Below, one piece after another: positions 41,667 to 50,641 of a stretch of 64,000 nt of DNA. Origin of the DNA: an uncultured Trueperaceae bacterium (GTDB taxonomy: Bacteria; Deinococcota; Deinococci; Deinococcales; Trueperaceae); NCBI GenBank assembly GCA_937873495.1, contig CALMXZ010000012.1, forward strand, positions 124,001 to 188,000, given 5' to 3'. A program made the position numbers and the translations under genes. The stretch's first letter is position 1; the number at the start of each line of letters is the position of its first letter. The notes below the pieces were generated by a model. That model was not told where the DNA came from and ran no database searches. It was given only the letters and a program-made list of their open reading frames with translations.

Positions 41667-41694
41667 ATAGTAACACGCGCGCCACGGCGTGCAA
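41667..41694 (-). promoter_or_regulatory. tRNA-Leu promoter TTGCAC-N16-TACTAT
   Basis: On the minus strand TTGCAC (41694-41689) and TACTAT (41672-41667) are spaced 16 bp and lie about 39 nt upstream of the mature tRNA 5' end. Confidence 0.6.
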
Positions 41695-41752
41695 GGGGCC
41701 CGGAAGGCCGGCCTGCGCCGCCGAGCCGGGACGCGGACGCCCGGTCGGGCGC

Positions 41753-42841
41753 TCAGCCGACCAGCTCGCCGTTCCGCATGAACGGCTCGCCGTCGAGCGT
41801 CACACCGCCGCCGCCCCGCAGGTCGCAGATGAGGTCCCAATGGATGCTGCTCTCGTTCTTGCCGCCCGTCTCCGGGTAGGAGGAGCCGAGCGCCAGGTGG
41901 ACGGTCCCGAGGATCTTCTCGTCGAACAGCGTTTGCAGGGTGGGCACCGTGATATGCGGGTTCGTGCCGATGCCGAGTTCACCTAGGTAGCGCGCTCCGG
42001 CGTCCGCTTCCAGGCGCGCGTCGAGCAGCGCCTGGCCGCGGCGCGCGCTGGCGGAGACGACCTTGCCCCCCTCGAAGCGCAGGGTCACGCCCTCGACGAT
42101 CGTGCCTGACACGCTCGACGGGACCTCGAACGTTATGACCCCCTCGGCCGACGACTCGATGGGACCGGTGAAGACCTCGCCGGACGGCATGTTGCGTTTG
42201 CCGTCCGAGTTCACCCACTTGCGGCCCGTGACGTCGAGGCGCAGGTCGGTGCCGGGGCCCGTGATGTGCACCTCGCGGCCGAGCGCCAGGCGCTCGACCC
42301 AGCGCTGTTGCGCGGCCCCGAGCTCGCGCCAGCGCGCGGCCGGGTCGGGGTCGTCGAGGAACATGGACCCGAACACGAAGCGCTCGTAGGCCGCGCTGCT
42401 CATGCCGGCGGCCTGCGCCGCCGCGGGGGTCGGGTAGAGGGTGCCGACCCAGCGCGTGTGATGCGTCCTACGGGTGGTCACCGTGCGCAGCCGCTTCCCG
42501 AGCGCGGCTTGCCTGCCCTGGTCGACTCCCTCGAGCTCGAACGCGTTGGTAGGGGCGTTCACGCGGATGTACGCGTCCATGCGCTCCATCTCGGCCAGGA
42601 GGGTGGCCGGTTCGGAGGCGAGGAGCTCATCGAAGGCGAGCTCGACCAGGTCAGCGGTCTGCTCGGGGTAGACGAGGCGCAGGTGAGGCTCGCCGCCGGC
42701 GCGCAGGACCCGGCGGGTGATGGCGCGCGCGAGGTCGAGCGCGGCGACGTCGACCTGCACGAACACCTGATCGCCGGGGGCGATGCTGGTGCAGTAGGTC
42801 ACGAGCAGGTCTGCGTGGCGTTCCAGGATGGGATGGATCAT
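41753..42841 (-). CDS. M29 family aminopeptidase (aminopeptidase T / AmpS type)
   Basis: A 362-residue metallo-aminopeptidase related to Thermus aminopeptidase T and staphylococcal AmpS, which removes N-terminal residues from peptides in the cytoplasm. Late conserved segments carry the metal ligands: FTGPIESSAEG (about 215), LGELGIGTNPHI (about 290) and SSIHWDLICDLR near the C-terminus. ATG 42841 lies 7 nt after a TACGGT -10 box on the minus strand, so the mRNA is probably leaderless. The upstream gene is divergent. Confidence 0.93.
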   Translation of the reverse strand: MIHPILERHADLLVTYCTSIAPGDQVFVQVDVAALDLARAITRRVLRAGGEPHLRLVYPEQTADLVELAFDELLASEPATLLAEMERMDAYIRVNAPTNAFELEGVDQGRQAALGKRLRTVTTRRTHHTRWVGTLYPTPAAAQAAGMSSAAYERFVFGSMFLDDPDPAARWRELGAAQQRWVERLALGREVHITGPGTDLRLDVTGRKWVNSDGKRNMPSGEVFTGPIESSAEGVITFEVPSSVSGTIVEGVTLRFEGGKVVSASARRGQALLDARLEADAGARYLGELGIGTNPHITVPTLQTLFDEKILGTVHLALGSSYPETGGKNESSIHWDLICDLRGGGGVTLDGEPFMRNGELVG

Positions 42842-42848
42842 GGGGCGA

Positions 42849-42854
42849 ACCGTA
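42849..42854 (-). promoter_or_regulatory. -10 hexamer TACGGT, leaderless type
   Basis: TACGGT ends 7 nt before the M29 aminopeptidase ATG; the rluB-type promoter faces the other way 31 bp off. Confidence 0.45.
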
Positions 42855-42885
42855 ACACCACGGCTCGTGGGCTGCGCGCCGCCGC

Positions 42886-42891
42886 TATCAT
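42886..42891 (+). promoter_or_regulatory. -10 hexamer TATCAT, leaderless type
   Basis: TATCAT ends 8 nt before the ATG at 42900. No Shine-Dalgarno sequence with good match is present. Confidence 0.55.
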
Positions 42892-42899
42892 GCGGGCGG

Positions 42900-43718
42900 A
42901 TGAGCGACGACCGAGATCGTAAGAGGCAGCCCGGTACGGATCCGCGCAAACGCAGACCGCCCGCGCGGAAGAGGCAGCAGACGCGCAGCGAGGCCGAGGA
43001 GGCCCTCGCAGGGGAGCGCGTGCAGCGCTTGATCGCCAGGGCAGGCATAGCCAGCCGGCGCGGGGCGGAGGACCTGATCAAGCGGGGGCGCGTGCGCATC
43101 AACGGGCGCGTGGCCCAGCTCGGCGACCGCGCCGAGCGCGGCGACGACGTGCGCGTCGACGGCAAGCAGGTCAGCGAGCCTCAGGAGCACGTCACGTACG
43201 TGCTGAACAAGCCGGCCGGCTACGTCACGACCGCGCGCGACGAGCGGGGCAGGGCAACCGTCTTCGACCTCCTTCCGCCGACCCCCGGCCTGCACGCCGT
43301 CGGCCGCCTCGACCGCGACTCGGAGGGGCTGCTGCTCCTCACCACCGACGGCGACCTGACGCTCCGCCTCACCCATCCGCGCTACGAGTTGGAGAAGGAG
43401 TACCGGGTGTGGACGAAAGAGGGCCGGCTCGACGGCGTGACGCTCAAGAAGCTCCTCGTCGGCATCGAGCTCGAGGACGGCGTCGCGTCGGCCCGCAGCG
43501 TCCGCCCGGCGCCAGGCGGGGCCGTCGTGGTCCTCACGGAGGGGCGCAAGCGCGAGGTGCGGCGCCTCTTCAAAGCGCTCGGCTACCCGGTGGAGCGGCT
43601 CGTCAGGGTGCGCGTCGGCACCGTGAAGCTCGGCGACCTCGCCTCCGGGGCGTTCCGCGAGCTTGGTGAGAAGGAGCTACGCTCGCTCGGCTACGTCCCG
43701 GCGGACCGCGACGCCTGA
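42900..43718 (+). CDS. Pseudouridine synthase of the RsuA/RluB/RluE/RluF family
   Basis: A 272-residue rRNA-modifying enzyme. A Lys/Arg-rich N-terminal tail (1-40) precedes an S4 RNA-binding domain (about 43-90: VQRLIARAGIASRRGAEDLI) and the catalytic domain with GRLDRDSEGLLLLTTDG (catalytic Asp in RLD) and the C-terminal EGRKREVRRLF motif. It converts a specific uridine of 16S or 23S rRNA to pseudouridine; RluB-like by overall layout, but the target base is not proven. ATG 42900 is favoured by the leaderless promoter; an earlier in-frame start would overlap the divergent M29 gene. Confidence 0.92.
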   Translation: MSDDRDRKRQPGTDPRKRRPPARKRQQTRSEAEEALAGERVQRLIARAGIASRRGAEDLIKRGRVRINGRVAQLGDRAERGDDVRVDGKQVSEPQEHVTYVLNKPAGYVTTARDERGRATVFDLLPPTPGLHAVGRLDRDSEGLLLLTTDGDLTLRLTHPRYELEKEYRVWTKEGRLDGVTLKKLLVGIELEDGVASARSVRPAPGGAVVVLTEGRKREVRRLFKALGYPVERLVRVRVGTVKLGDLASGAFRELGEKELRSLGYVPADRDA

Positions 43719-43842
43719 GCGCGCGCCCGTCGAGCGCGCCCACCCGGCGGGGACGGCGGGCCGCGCCGCGCGGGTTCGGTCGGCCGTGCTGCCCGCGCAG
43801 CCCCCCACGGGTACCACTGAGGGCGGGAGGGCGTTACCCTGT

Positions 43843-43860
43843 GGGGTCGCGCGCGACCCC
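43843..43860. repeat. 18-bp perfect palindrome upstream of hpt
   Basis: GGGGTCGCGCGCGACCCC lies in the 208-bp gap between the pseudouridine synthase and hpt genes. It could end the upstream transcript or bind a regulator. TATACA at 43887-43892 is a weak candidate -10 for hpt. Confidence 0.5.
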
Positions 43861-43926
43861 AGCGTCGCGCGTACAAGAGCGTTGCGTATACAAGGCGGCC
43901 GTCGCCTTGAGGAACTGGAGTTCTAG

Positions 43927-44466
43927 GTGAGCGAGAGCATCTTCCATCCGGGGACTGGTCCCGTGCACGTGAGCGCCGAGCAGATCGCCGAGCGCGTCAA
44001 GGAGCTCGGCGCGCAGATCGTCAACGACCATCCGACCGGTGAACTGCACCTCATCTGCGTCCTGAACGGCGCTTTCATGTTCATGGCAGACCTGGTGCGG
44101 GCCATAGACCGACCCCTTACCGTCGACTTCCTGAGCGTCTCCTCCTACGGCTCCCGCACGGAGTCGAGCGGCGAGGTGCGCCTGGTGAAAGACCTCGACC
44201 AGAGCCTGAAGGACCGCCAGGTCGTGCTGGTCGAGGACATCGTGGACACGGGGCTCACGATGCAGTACCTACTGGCCTACCTCAAGGGCAGGTCGCCGAA
44301 GTCGGTGAAGGTCGCCACCCTCCTCAGCAAGCCTTCCAGGCGCAAGGTCGAGGTGCCGGTCGACTACGTCGGCTTCACGATCCCGGACGCCTACGTGTAC
44401 GGTTACGGGCTCGACGTCGGCCACCGCCTGCGCAACCTCCCGTTCGTGACGAGCCAGGCGACCTGA
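43927..44466 (+). CDS. hpt: Hypoxanthine phosphoribosyltransferase
   Basis: A 179-residue purine salvage enzyme that joins hypoxanthine or guanine with PRPP. The PRPP-binding motif VLVEDIVDTGLTM is near residue 98, and the purine-site segment VDYVGFTIPDAYVYGYGLD near 141 is typical of Hpt. The start is GTG 43927; a CTGGAG lies about 8 nt upstream. Its TGA shares bases with the ATG of the M23 peptidase gene (TGATG), so the three genes hpt, M23 and amylase form a coupled operon. Confidence 0.95.
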   Translation: MSESIFHPGTGPVHVSAEQIAERVKELGAQIVNDHPTGELHLICVLNGAFMFMADLVRAIDRPLTVDFLSVSSYGSRTESSGEVRLVKDLDQSLKDRQVVLVEDIVDTGLTMQYLLAYLKGRSPKSVKVATLLSKPSRRKVEVPVDYVGFTIPDAYVYGYGLDVGHRLRNLPFVTSQAT

Positions 44467-45644
44467 TGCTGCTTTACCGCCGTCGAGCGGTCGTGCTCCT
44501 GGTGGTACTCACGGCGGTGCTCCTCAGCCTCACCGTCTATGCCGCTCTGCGCGACACCACCCCGCCGCAGCTCTACGTCGAGGCGCCCGCGCGCCTCCCC
44601 GTCGGCGCCTCGCTCGGGCTCTTCGTCAGCGCGGACGAGCCCGTAACTCTCACGCTCGAGTACGCGGGCGGCACCGTCAAGGTCGTCGAGCAGGAGACCA
44701 CGTTCGACGTCCCCGCGGCGGCCGGCGCCAACGCGGCGCACCTGGTCGCCGTCGACGGCGCCGGGAACGAGACGACGTACGACGCGCTCGTGATAGGCGT
44801 CCCGGCCCTCGAGCCGGTGCTCTCGGTGGTCGACGGCGTGGTGTCCGGCGATCCGCTCGGGGTATGGATCCGCGGGCTGCCCGGTGCCGGCGCCGATCCG
44901 CTCCTCGGCGCCACCGTCACCGACGTGAGCCTCACCGTGGCCGGCGAGGGCGTGCCCTTGCGGCGGGTGGAAGCGGAGGACGGCACGGTCGAGTACCGCG
45001 GCGCGGTGGCGACCGTCATGACCGTCGACCCGACGACCCTGGACGTGAGCATGAGCGTCGTCGACGAGTTCGGGCGCGTGGTCGCCGCCGAGCGCGCGGT
45101 CGTGCTAGAACCCCTGCCCGTCACGGTCGAGCAGCTCCAGATCGCGCCCTCCGTGCTGGCGGTCGTAACCCCCGAGGGTCGCGACCTGGAGGCCGGCACC
45201 ATCGCCGCTGCCTGGGAGCACGCCAGGCCGGACCCCTTGTGGACCGAGCCCTTCATCGCGCCGATAGAGGGCGTGACGTCGAGCGGTTTCGGTGACGCCA
45301 GGCGCTACGCGCAGGGCGGCCCCGTGTCGTTCCACTACGGGCTCGACCTGGCCGCGCCGCAAGGCACCCCCATCCACGCCACGAACGACGGCGTCGTGGT
45401 GGTGGCCGGCCCGTACCCCATCAAGGGGGGCTGGGTGGCCATCGATCACGGCGACGGCGTGTTCAGCTACTACTTCCACCAGTCGAAGATCCTCGTCGCC
45501 GTCGGCGACGTCGTGAAGCGTGGCGACGTCATCGGCGAGGTCGGCACCACCGGCCTCTCGACCGGCCCGCACCTCCACTGGGAGATGCGGGTGCGCCAAG
45601 CCGCCACCAACCCCCTCGCCTGGGTGGGCAAGACCTTCCCATGA
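44466..45644 (+). CDS. Membrane-anchored M23 family metallopeptidase
   Basis: A 392-residue protein with a single N-terminal membrane anchor (about 8-27), an extracytoplasmic beta-rich region (about 35-250) and a C-terminal LytM/M23 domain. Zinc ligands are visible: HYGLD (His290, Asp294) and HLHWEM (His369, His371). It probably cleaves peptidoglycan cross-links or acts as an anchored endopeptidase in cell-wall remodelling. The start overlaps the hpt stop (TGATG), and the stop overlaps the amylase start (ATGA). Confidence 0.92.
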   Translation: MLLYRRRAVVLLVVLTAVLLSLTVYAALRDTTPPQLYVEAPARLPVGASLGLFVSADEPVTLTLEYAGGTVKVVEQETTFDVPAAAGANAAHLVAVDGAGNETTYDALVIGVPALEPVLSVVDGVVSGDPLGVWIRGLPGAGADPLLGATVTDVSLTVAGEGVPLRRVEAEDGTVEYRGAVATVMTVDPTTLDVSMSVVDEFGRVVAAERAVVLEPLPVTVEQLQIAPSVLAVVTPEGRDLEAGTIAAAWEHARPDPLWTEPFIAPIEGVTSSGFGDARRYAQGGPVSFHYGLDLAAPQGTPIHATNDGVVVVAGPYPIKGGWVAIDHGDGVFSYYFHQSKILVAVGDVVKRGDVIGEVGTTGLSTGPHLHWEMRVRQAATNPLAWVGKTFP

Positions 45645-47209
45645 GCCTCCGTGCGCCCGCCGCCTTGCTGGGCGCGCTCCTCACCGTCGCCATGGCATCG
45701 ACCACCACGCGCCCGCACGCGCCAGCCACGGAACTCGGCTGGGACGAGGTCGTGTGGTACGAGGTCTTCGTCCGCTCGTTCCAGGACTCGGACGGCGACG
45801 GGATCGGCGACCTGCGCGGCCTCGTCGAGCGGCTGCCTTACCTGAGCGAGCTCGGCGTCGGCGGGCTGTGGCTGATGCCCACCTACCCGAGCCCCAGCTA
45901 CCACGGCTACGACGTCACCGACTACGAGGCGGTCAACCCCGAGTACGGCACGCTGGCCGACATGCGCGAGCTCGTCGCCCAGGCCCACGCCCGCGGCATC
46001 AGGGTGGCACTCGACTTCGTGCCCAACCACACGTCGAGGCGGCATCCGTGGTTCCTCGCCGCCCTCGCAGGCGACGAGCGCTTCCGCGCCTACTACCGCT
46101 TCGAACCGGACCCGCCGCCCATCCGGGGCACGCGCGGCGGCAGCGCCTGGCACGCCACGCCGGCGGGCGACTACTACCTCGGCCTCTTCGGCCCGGGCAT
46201 GCCCGACCTGAACCTGACGAACCCGGACGTAACGGCGGCCTTGTACGCCGCGGCCGACTTCTGGCTCGAGCTCGGCGTCGACGGCTTCCGCGTCGACGCG
46301 ATCCAACACCTGATCGAAGGCGACGACGGCCAGATCTCCAACACCGCGGCGACCTACGCGTGGGTGAAGGGGTTCGAGGAGCACCTGCACACGGTGGCGC
46401 CGCACGCCTTCCTCGTCGGGGAGACGTGGACCGAGATGCCGGCCATCGCGCGCTACCACCGGGACGCCGACCTGGACATGTCCTTCGACTACCCGCTCTG
46501 GAAGGCGGTGCTGGCGGCGCTGCAGTCGCGCAGCGCGGCCGACCTGGCCGACACGCTCGCGCAGGAGCGCGACCTCTACCCGGTCGGCGCCGTGCGCGGC
46601 ACGTTCCTGACGAACCACGACCAAGCGCGCCACGCCACGCTTCTCTCCATCCCCCGGCGCGACGAGGCGCGGCTGGCGCTGGCCGCCGGGCTCCTCCTCA
46701 CCCTGCCGGGCACACCGTTCGTCTACTACGGCGAGGAGCTCGGCATGCCGGACGGTCCGGGCTCGGGCGACGTCGAGAAACGCACGCCCATGCGCTGGGC
46801 TCCGGTCGGAGCGGACGGCTCGTTCGGGTTCACCACCGGGAGCCCGTGGACGGAGCCGGGGTCCGGTCAGCCGGGCGTGAGCGTCGCGGAGCAAGCCGAC
46901 GACCCGGACTCGCTGCTGAGCCGTTACCGACGCCTCATCGCCATGCGTAACGGCACGGACGCCCTGCGCTCCAGCGACTGGAGCGTGCTGAGGACCTCGG
47001 CGCGCGCCGTGCTGGCGGTCGAGCGGGTCGGGTCGGGCGAGACGCTCCTAGTGCTGGCGAACCTCTCGGCCCGCCCCGTCGCGCTGGAGGCGGGCGAGCT
47101 GGCCGACTACCACCCGTCGGACGTGATCACGGGCGCGGACCTGGAGAGCGACGAAGGCGGCGGCCTCTCCCTGCCCGGCCTGAGCCTGTACGTCCTGCGA
47201 GCCAAGTGA
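45641..47209 (+). CDS. Secreted alpha-amylase family protein (GH13)
   Basis: A 522-residue glycoside hydrolase with an N-terminal signal peptide (about 1-20). The GH13 barrel motifs are complete: DFVPNHTS, GFRVDAIQH (nucleophile Asp219), VGETW (acid/base Glu261) and FLTNHDQ (transition-state Asp327). Mechanistically it acts on alpha-glucans or related alpha-glucosides; subfamily and specificity (alpha-amylase, oligo-1,6-glucosidase or trehalose-type) are not settled. It overlaps the M23 gene by 4 bp (ATGA). Its neighbour trpS is leaderless and has its own promoter, so the amylase gene probably ends the operon. Confidence 0.9.
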   Translation: MSLRAPAALLGALLTVAMASTTTRPHAPATELGWDEVVWYEVFVRSFQDSDGDGIGDLRGLVERLPYLSELGVGGLWLMPTYPSPSYHGYDVTDYEAVNPEYGTLADMRELVAQAHARGIRVALDFVPNHTSRRHPWFLAALAGDERFRAYYRFEPDPPPIRGTRGGSAWHATPAGDYYLGLFGPGMPDLNLTNPDVTAALYAAADFWLELGVDGFRVDAIQHLIEGDDGQISNTAATYAWVKGFEEHLHTVAPHAFLVGETWTEMPAIARYHRDADLDMSFDYPLWKAVLAALQSRSAADLADTLAQERDLYPVGAVRGTFLTNHDQARHATLLSIPRRDEARLALAAGLLLTLPGTPFVYYGEELGMPDGPGSGDVEKRTPMRWAPVGADGSFGFTTGSPWTEPGSGQPGVSVAEQADDPDSLLSRYRRLIAMRNGTDALRSSDWSVLRTSARAVLAVERVGSGETLLVLANLSARPVALEAGELADYHPSDVITGADLESDEGGGLSLPGLSLYVLRAK

Positions 47210-47217
47210 CGCTCTCG

Positions 47218-47223
47218 TATACT
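47218..47223 (+). promoter_or_regulatory. -10 hexamer TATACT, leaderless type
   Basis: TATACT ends 8 nt before the trpS ATG at 47232, which leaves no room for a ribosome binding site in the transcript. Confidence 0.6.
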
Positions 47224-47231
47224 TGTTCCTC

Positions 47232-48245
47232 ATGAACGCAACGACCGGCGCGGCCAGGCCGCGTGTCTTCTCAGGCGTACAACCCACCAGCGTCCTCCAC
47301 CTAGGCAACTACGTCGGGGCCCTGCAGCAGTGGGTGGCGCAGCAGCACGAGCGCGACAGCGTCTTCTGCGTGGTCGACCTGCACGCCCTCACCGTGCCGG
47401 AGGACGTCGACCCGGCGCGCCTGCGGGAGCAGACGCGCAGCGTCGCCGCGCTCTACCTCGCCGTCGGCATCGAGCCGGAGCGGAACGTCATCTTCGTGCA
47501 GTCGGCCGTGCCCGAGCACACGGAGCTCACGTGGCTCCTCAACTGCGTCACGCCCCTCGGCTGGCTCTACCGCATGACGCAGTTCAAGTCGAAGTCGGAA
47601 GGGCGCGAGAGCGTCGGCACCGGCCTGCTCGACTATCCGGTGCTCATGGCGTCCGACATCCTGCTCTACGACACGGAGTTCGTCCCGGTCGGCGACGACC
47701 AGGTGCAGCACATCGAACTGACCCGCGACATCGCCCAGCGCTTCAACGTCCTCTTCGGTGAGGTCTTCAAGCTCCCCAAGGCGCAGGTCCCCACCCTCGG
47801 GGCCCGCATCATGGGGTTGGACGACCCGACCGTCAAGATGTCTAAGAGCATCGCTGCCCACCGCCCCGGGCACGCCATCAACCTCCTCGACGACGCCAGG
47901 ACGGTCAAGAAGGCCGTCATGGCCGCGGTGACGGACTCCGGCCGCGAGCTGCGCTTCGAGCACGCCTCGCAGGGGGTGCGCAACCTCCTCGCCGTCTACC
48001 AGGTCCTCACGGGGAAGGGCATGCAGGAGATCGAGGCCGAGTTCGACGGCGCCGGTTACGGGCACCTGAAGAAGGCGCTCGTCGAGGCCGTGATGGCCAC
48101 CCTCGAGCCCATCCAGACCCGGTACCAGGAGTACATGGACGACCGCGCCGGGCTGGACGCCCTGCTGGCCTCCGGCGCCGGCCGGGCGCGCGAGATCGCC
48201 GCCGGCACCATGCGGCGCGTGCGGGCCGCCATGGGGGTCGGCTGA
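47232..48245 (+). CDS. trpS: Tryptophanyl-tRNA synthetase
   Basis: A 337-residue class I synthetase charging tRNA-Trp. The HIGH-like motif is in SVLHLGNYVGAL near residue 16, and KMSKS appears in VKMSKSIAAH near 197. The length and the GDDQVQHIELTRD block fit TrpRS. ATG 47232 is chosen over a TTG three codons earlier that overlaps the TATACT promoter box; the leaderless promoter fixes the first codon. It is followed by the metalloenzyme gene 31 bp downstream. Confidence 0.95.
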   Translation: MNATTGAARPRVFSGVQPTSVLHLGNYVGALQQWVAQQHERDSVFCVVDLHALTVPEDVDPARLREQTRSVAALYLAVGIEPERNVIFVQSAVPEHTELTWLLNCVTPLGWLYRMTQFKSKSEGRESVGTGLLDYPVLMASDILLYDTEFVPVGDDQVQHIELTRDIAQRFNVLFGEVFKLPKAQVPTLGARIMGLDDPTVKMSKSIAAHRPGHAINLLDDARTVKKAVMAAVTDSGRELRFEHASQGVRNLLAVYQVLTGKGMQEIEAEFDGAGYGHLKKALVEAVMATLEPIQTRYQEYMDDRAGLDALLASGAGRAREIAAGTMRRVRAAMGVG

Positions 48246-48276
48246 CGGCCGCGGTCGGGCCCGCGGAGCCGACGGC

Positions 48277-49194
48277 ATGACGGCCGCGCGCGTCCTGTTC
48301 GTGTTCCTCGACGGCGTTGGCCTCGGCTCGGACGACCCCGCCACGAACCCCGTGGCGGCCGCGGCCACGCCCTTCATCGAGAGCCTGCTCGGCGCCAAGT
48401 TGACGGCCGCGGCCGAGCCCCTGACGAGGCCCGGCCTCGTCTACCGGCGCCTCGCCACGACGCTCGGCGTCGACGGACTGCCCCAGTCCGCCACCGGTCA
48501 GACGACGCTACTGACGGGCGTGAACGCCGCCGCCGTCATGGGCAGGCACTACGGGCCGTGGCCCGGTCCGACCCTGCTGCGGCTGATCGAGGAGCGGGGC
48601 ACCCTCTTCACGGAGGCCGCGCGTTTCGGAGGGGCCGTGCTGGCCAACGCCTACCCACCGGCGTACCTCGCCGCTATGAGCGGGGCGCCGGGCGGTCGAC
48701 GCCAGCGTCCGAACGCACCGACGTTCGCCGCCATGGCCGCCGGCCTCGAGCTGCGCGACCTGAACGACTACCGGGTCGGCGGCGCCGCGGCCGCCGATCT
48801 CAGCGGGGAGCGCTTCGCCGAGATGGACCCGAGCCTCGCCCCGCACGGTGCAGCAGGCACCGCCGCCGCGCTCCTCGGCCTGGCAGCCGGAGCCGCCTTC
48901 ACCTTCTTCGACGTATGGCCGACCGATGCCCTCGGTCACGCCAAGGACTTCGCCGGCGCCACGCGGCTGCTCACGTTGCTCGACGAGGTGCTTGCCAGGC
49001 TCGTTGGGCAGGACGTGACGCTCGTGGTCACGTCCGACCACGGCAACCTCGAGGACCTCGACTCCGCTCAGCACACTTACGCCGAGGTCCCGCTCCTCGT
49101 CACCGGCCCGCGGGCCGAGGCGTTCGCGGGTGCGACGTCGCTCCTGGACGTCGCACCCGCCATCCGCGCCGTGTGGGGTGACGCGGGCGGCTGA
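48277..49194 (+). CDS. Alkaline-phosphatase-superfamily metalloenzyme (phosphoglycerate mutase-like)
   Basis: A 305-residue protein of the alkaline phosphatase/cofactor-independent phosphoglycerate mutase superfamily. DGVGLG near residue 10 holds a metal ligand, SATGQTTLLTG near 71 contains the likely Ser or Thr nucleophile, and TSDHGNLED near 252 gives the second metal site. It is shorter than a full iPGM (about 510), so the substrate may differ; a phosphomutase or phosphodiester hydrolase role is possible. The ATG follows trpS by 31 bp. It converges with the SpoIIM-like gene. Confidence 0.8.
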   Translation: MTAARVLFVFLDGVGLGSDDPATNPVAAAATPFIESLLGAKLTAAAEPLTRPGLVYRRLATTLGVDGLPQSATGQTTLLTGVNAAAVMGRHYGPWPGPTLLRLIEERGTLFTEAARFGGAVLANAYPPAYLAAMSGAPGGRRQRPNAPTFAAMAAGLELRDLNDYRVGGAAAADLSGERFAEMDPSLAPHGAAGTAAALLGLAAGAAFTFFDVWPTDALGHAKDFAGATRLLTLLDEVLARLVGQDVTLVVTSDHGNLEDLDSAQHTYAEVPLLVTGPRAEAFAGATSLLDVAPAIRAVWGDAGG

Positions 49195-49232
49195 GGCTCG
49201 GCGGGTGGGGCGTTCCGGCCCGCTCGACCGGG

Positions 49233-50552
49233 CTAGGCCAGCCCGAGGATGATGATGAGGGCCTCGTACCAGGCTCCCGCCAGGAGCAGCAAGCCGGCGA
49301 TGGGCAGCATGAGGAGCAGCTTGCGGAAGCCGCGGGCGAACGGCCCGGCCGGCGGCGGTGTCCGCCCGGCGACCGTCTCGCGTTGGCCGCCTCCGGTCGG
49401 TGCAGCGCCGGCGCCACCCTGGCCTGCGCTCGCCGGGTCGCCAGGCGCTCGACGCCGTCTCGCGTCGGCGGCTGCGTTGACGTTGCGGCCCCGCAACAGG
49501 GTCGTGAGGAACATGCCGCCCCCCGCCACGACCAGGAAGTAGGACGTCAACTCGAGCACGAGCAGCAGCACGAGCAGGACGGTGTAGCCGAGGCCACCGC
49601 TCGCGAGGAGCCCGAACGGGATCCCTTGGGCGAAGAACGACAGACCGGCGAAGAGGTAGGCGGGCAGCGCGAAGAGCGCCGCCAGCGGTAATAGCACTGA
49701 CGTCGAGACCACGACGAAGTTCTGGAAGTACGTCGTGGCGGCGGCTCGCACGACGTTGCCGCTGCCGTAGGCCTGCGTTGCCCCAACGCTGCCGATGGCG
49801 GCGTTCAGCACGTCGAACACGGCCTGTTCGCACTCCTGCGGTAGCGTCGTCCCGACGTAGGCGCCCAACCCGAAGAGGGCGTAGAGCGCGACCAGGGTGC
49901 CGACCACTAGGCGCCGGTGCTCGCGGATGGCGGCCAGACCCGCGGCGAGCCACCTGCGCAACGTCGAGCCGCGGCGCATGAGAGCGAGCAGCACGAGGAG
50001 CGAGAAGGCGGCGAACACCCAGGCGGCGGCGGGCGTCTGCAACCACGCGCGAACCCCGACGGGTTGGTTCTGCTGCAGGAAGCCGACGTGCGCCGCACTC
50101 CACGCGCCCCGGCTCTGCGTCATGACGACCTCGACGACGTCCAGCTGACCTCCGGTGCGCACGGCGGCGTATGTGAAACGGCGCTCGCCCTCCACGTCGG
50201 ACGGGCGTTCGATGCGGTCCTCCACGCGCACCTGTGTGCCTGGCGGCGGCGCGGGGTTCGTCACCAGCTCGGGGAGCATGCGGCACAGCGCGGAAGGCTC
50301 CAGCGTGGTCAGGCTCTCGAGGGCCAGCGGCTCGCGCTGCAGCCAAGCCCGCACGGCGGCGTCCGCCATGGCCGGCACCGGGTCGACGGCGGTGGGTTCG
50401 GACTTGGGCGGCTCAGCAGTACTGGCCTGCTCGGCCGGACTGGCCTGCTGAGCCGCCTGTGCTAGCGCCGGGGCGGCGAAGGGCGTAGCCAGCCAGAGCG
50501 TCAGGGCGACGGCGATGATGGCGTGGGCTCTCTTCGGTGGGTGAATGGGCAC
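49233..50552 (-). CDS. Signal-peptide membrane protein with a SpoIIM/DUF95-like region
   Basis: A 439-residue protein. A signal peptide (about 8-32) is followed by an extracytoplasmic domain (about 35-170), then five or so membrane segments. The segment ELTSYFLVVAGGGMFLTT resembles the SpoIIM family end motif, which supports a weak assignment; this family has membrane or vesicle-related roles but none proven here. A Pro/Gly/Arg-rich loop separates the last segments. GTG 50552 is chosen because AGGAG lies 8 nt upstream; an ATG at 50600 would add 16 residues. It is divergent from the HD gene and converges on the mutase-like gene. Confidence 0.6.
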   Translation of the reverse strand: MPIHPPKRAHAIIAVALTLWLATPFAAPALAQAAQQASPAEQASTAEPPKSEPTAVDPVPAMADAAVRAWLQREPLALESLTTLEPSALCRMLPELVTNPAPPPGTQVRVEDRIERPSDVEGERRFTYAAVRTGGQLDVVEVVMTQSRGAWSAAHVGFLQQNQPVGVRAWLQTPAAAWVFAAFSLLVLLALMRRGSTLRRWLAAGLAAIREHRRLVVGTLVALYALFGLGAYVGTTLPQECEQAVFDVLNAAIGSVGATQAYGSGNVVRAAATTYFQNFVVVSTSVLLPLAALFALPAYLFAGLSFFAQGIPFGLLASGGLGYTVLLVLLLVLELTSYFLVVAGGGMFLTTLLRGRNVNAAADARRRRAPGDPASAGQGGAGAAPTGGGQRETVAGRTPPPAGPFARGFRKLLLMLPIAGLLLLAGAWYEALIIILGLA

Positions 50553-50625
50553 TTGAGCGACTCCTGGGCCGCCCGGGGAGGGCGGGAACCGCGTCAGCAT
50601 ACCGTCTCCGGCCGCCTGCCCGGAC

Positions 50626-50631
50626 TAGACT
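50626..50631 (+). promoter_or_regulatory. -10 hexamer TAGACT, leaderless type
   Basis: TAGACT ends 10 nt before the ATG at 50642 of the HD-domain gene. Confidence 0.5.
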
Positions 50632-50641
50632 TGCGAAGCGT

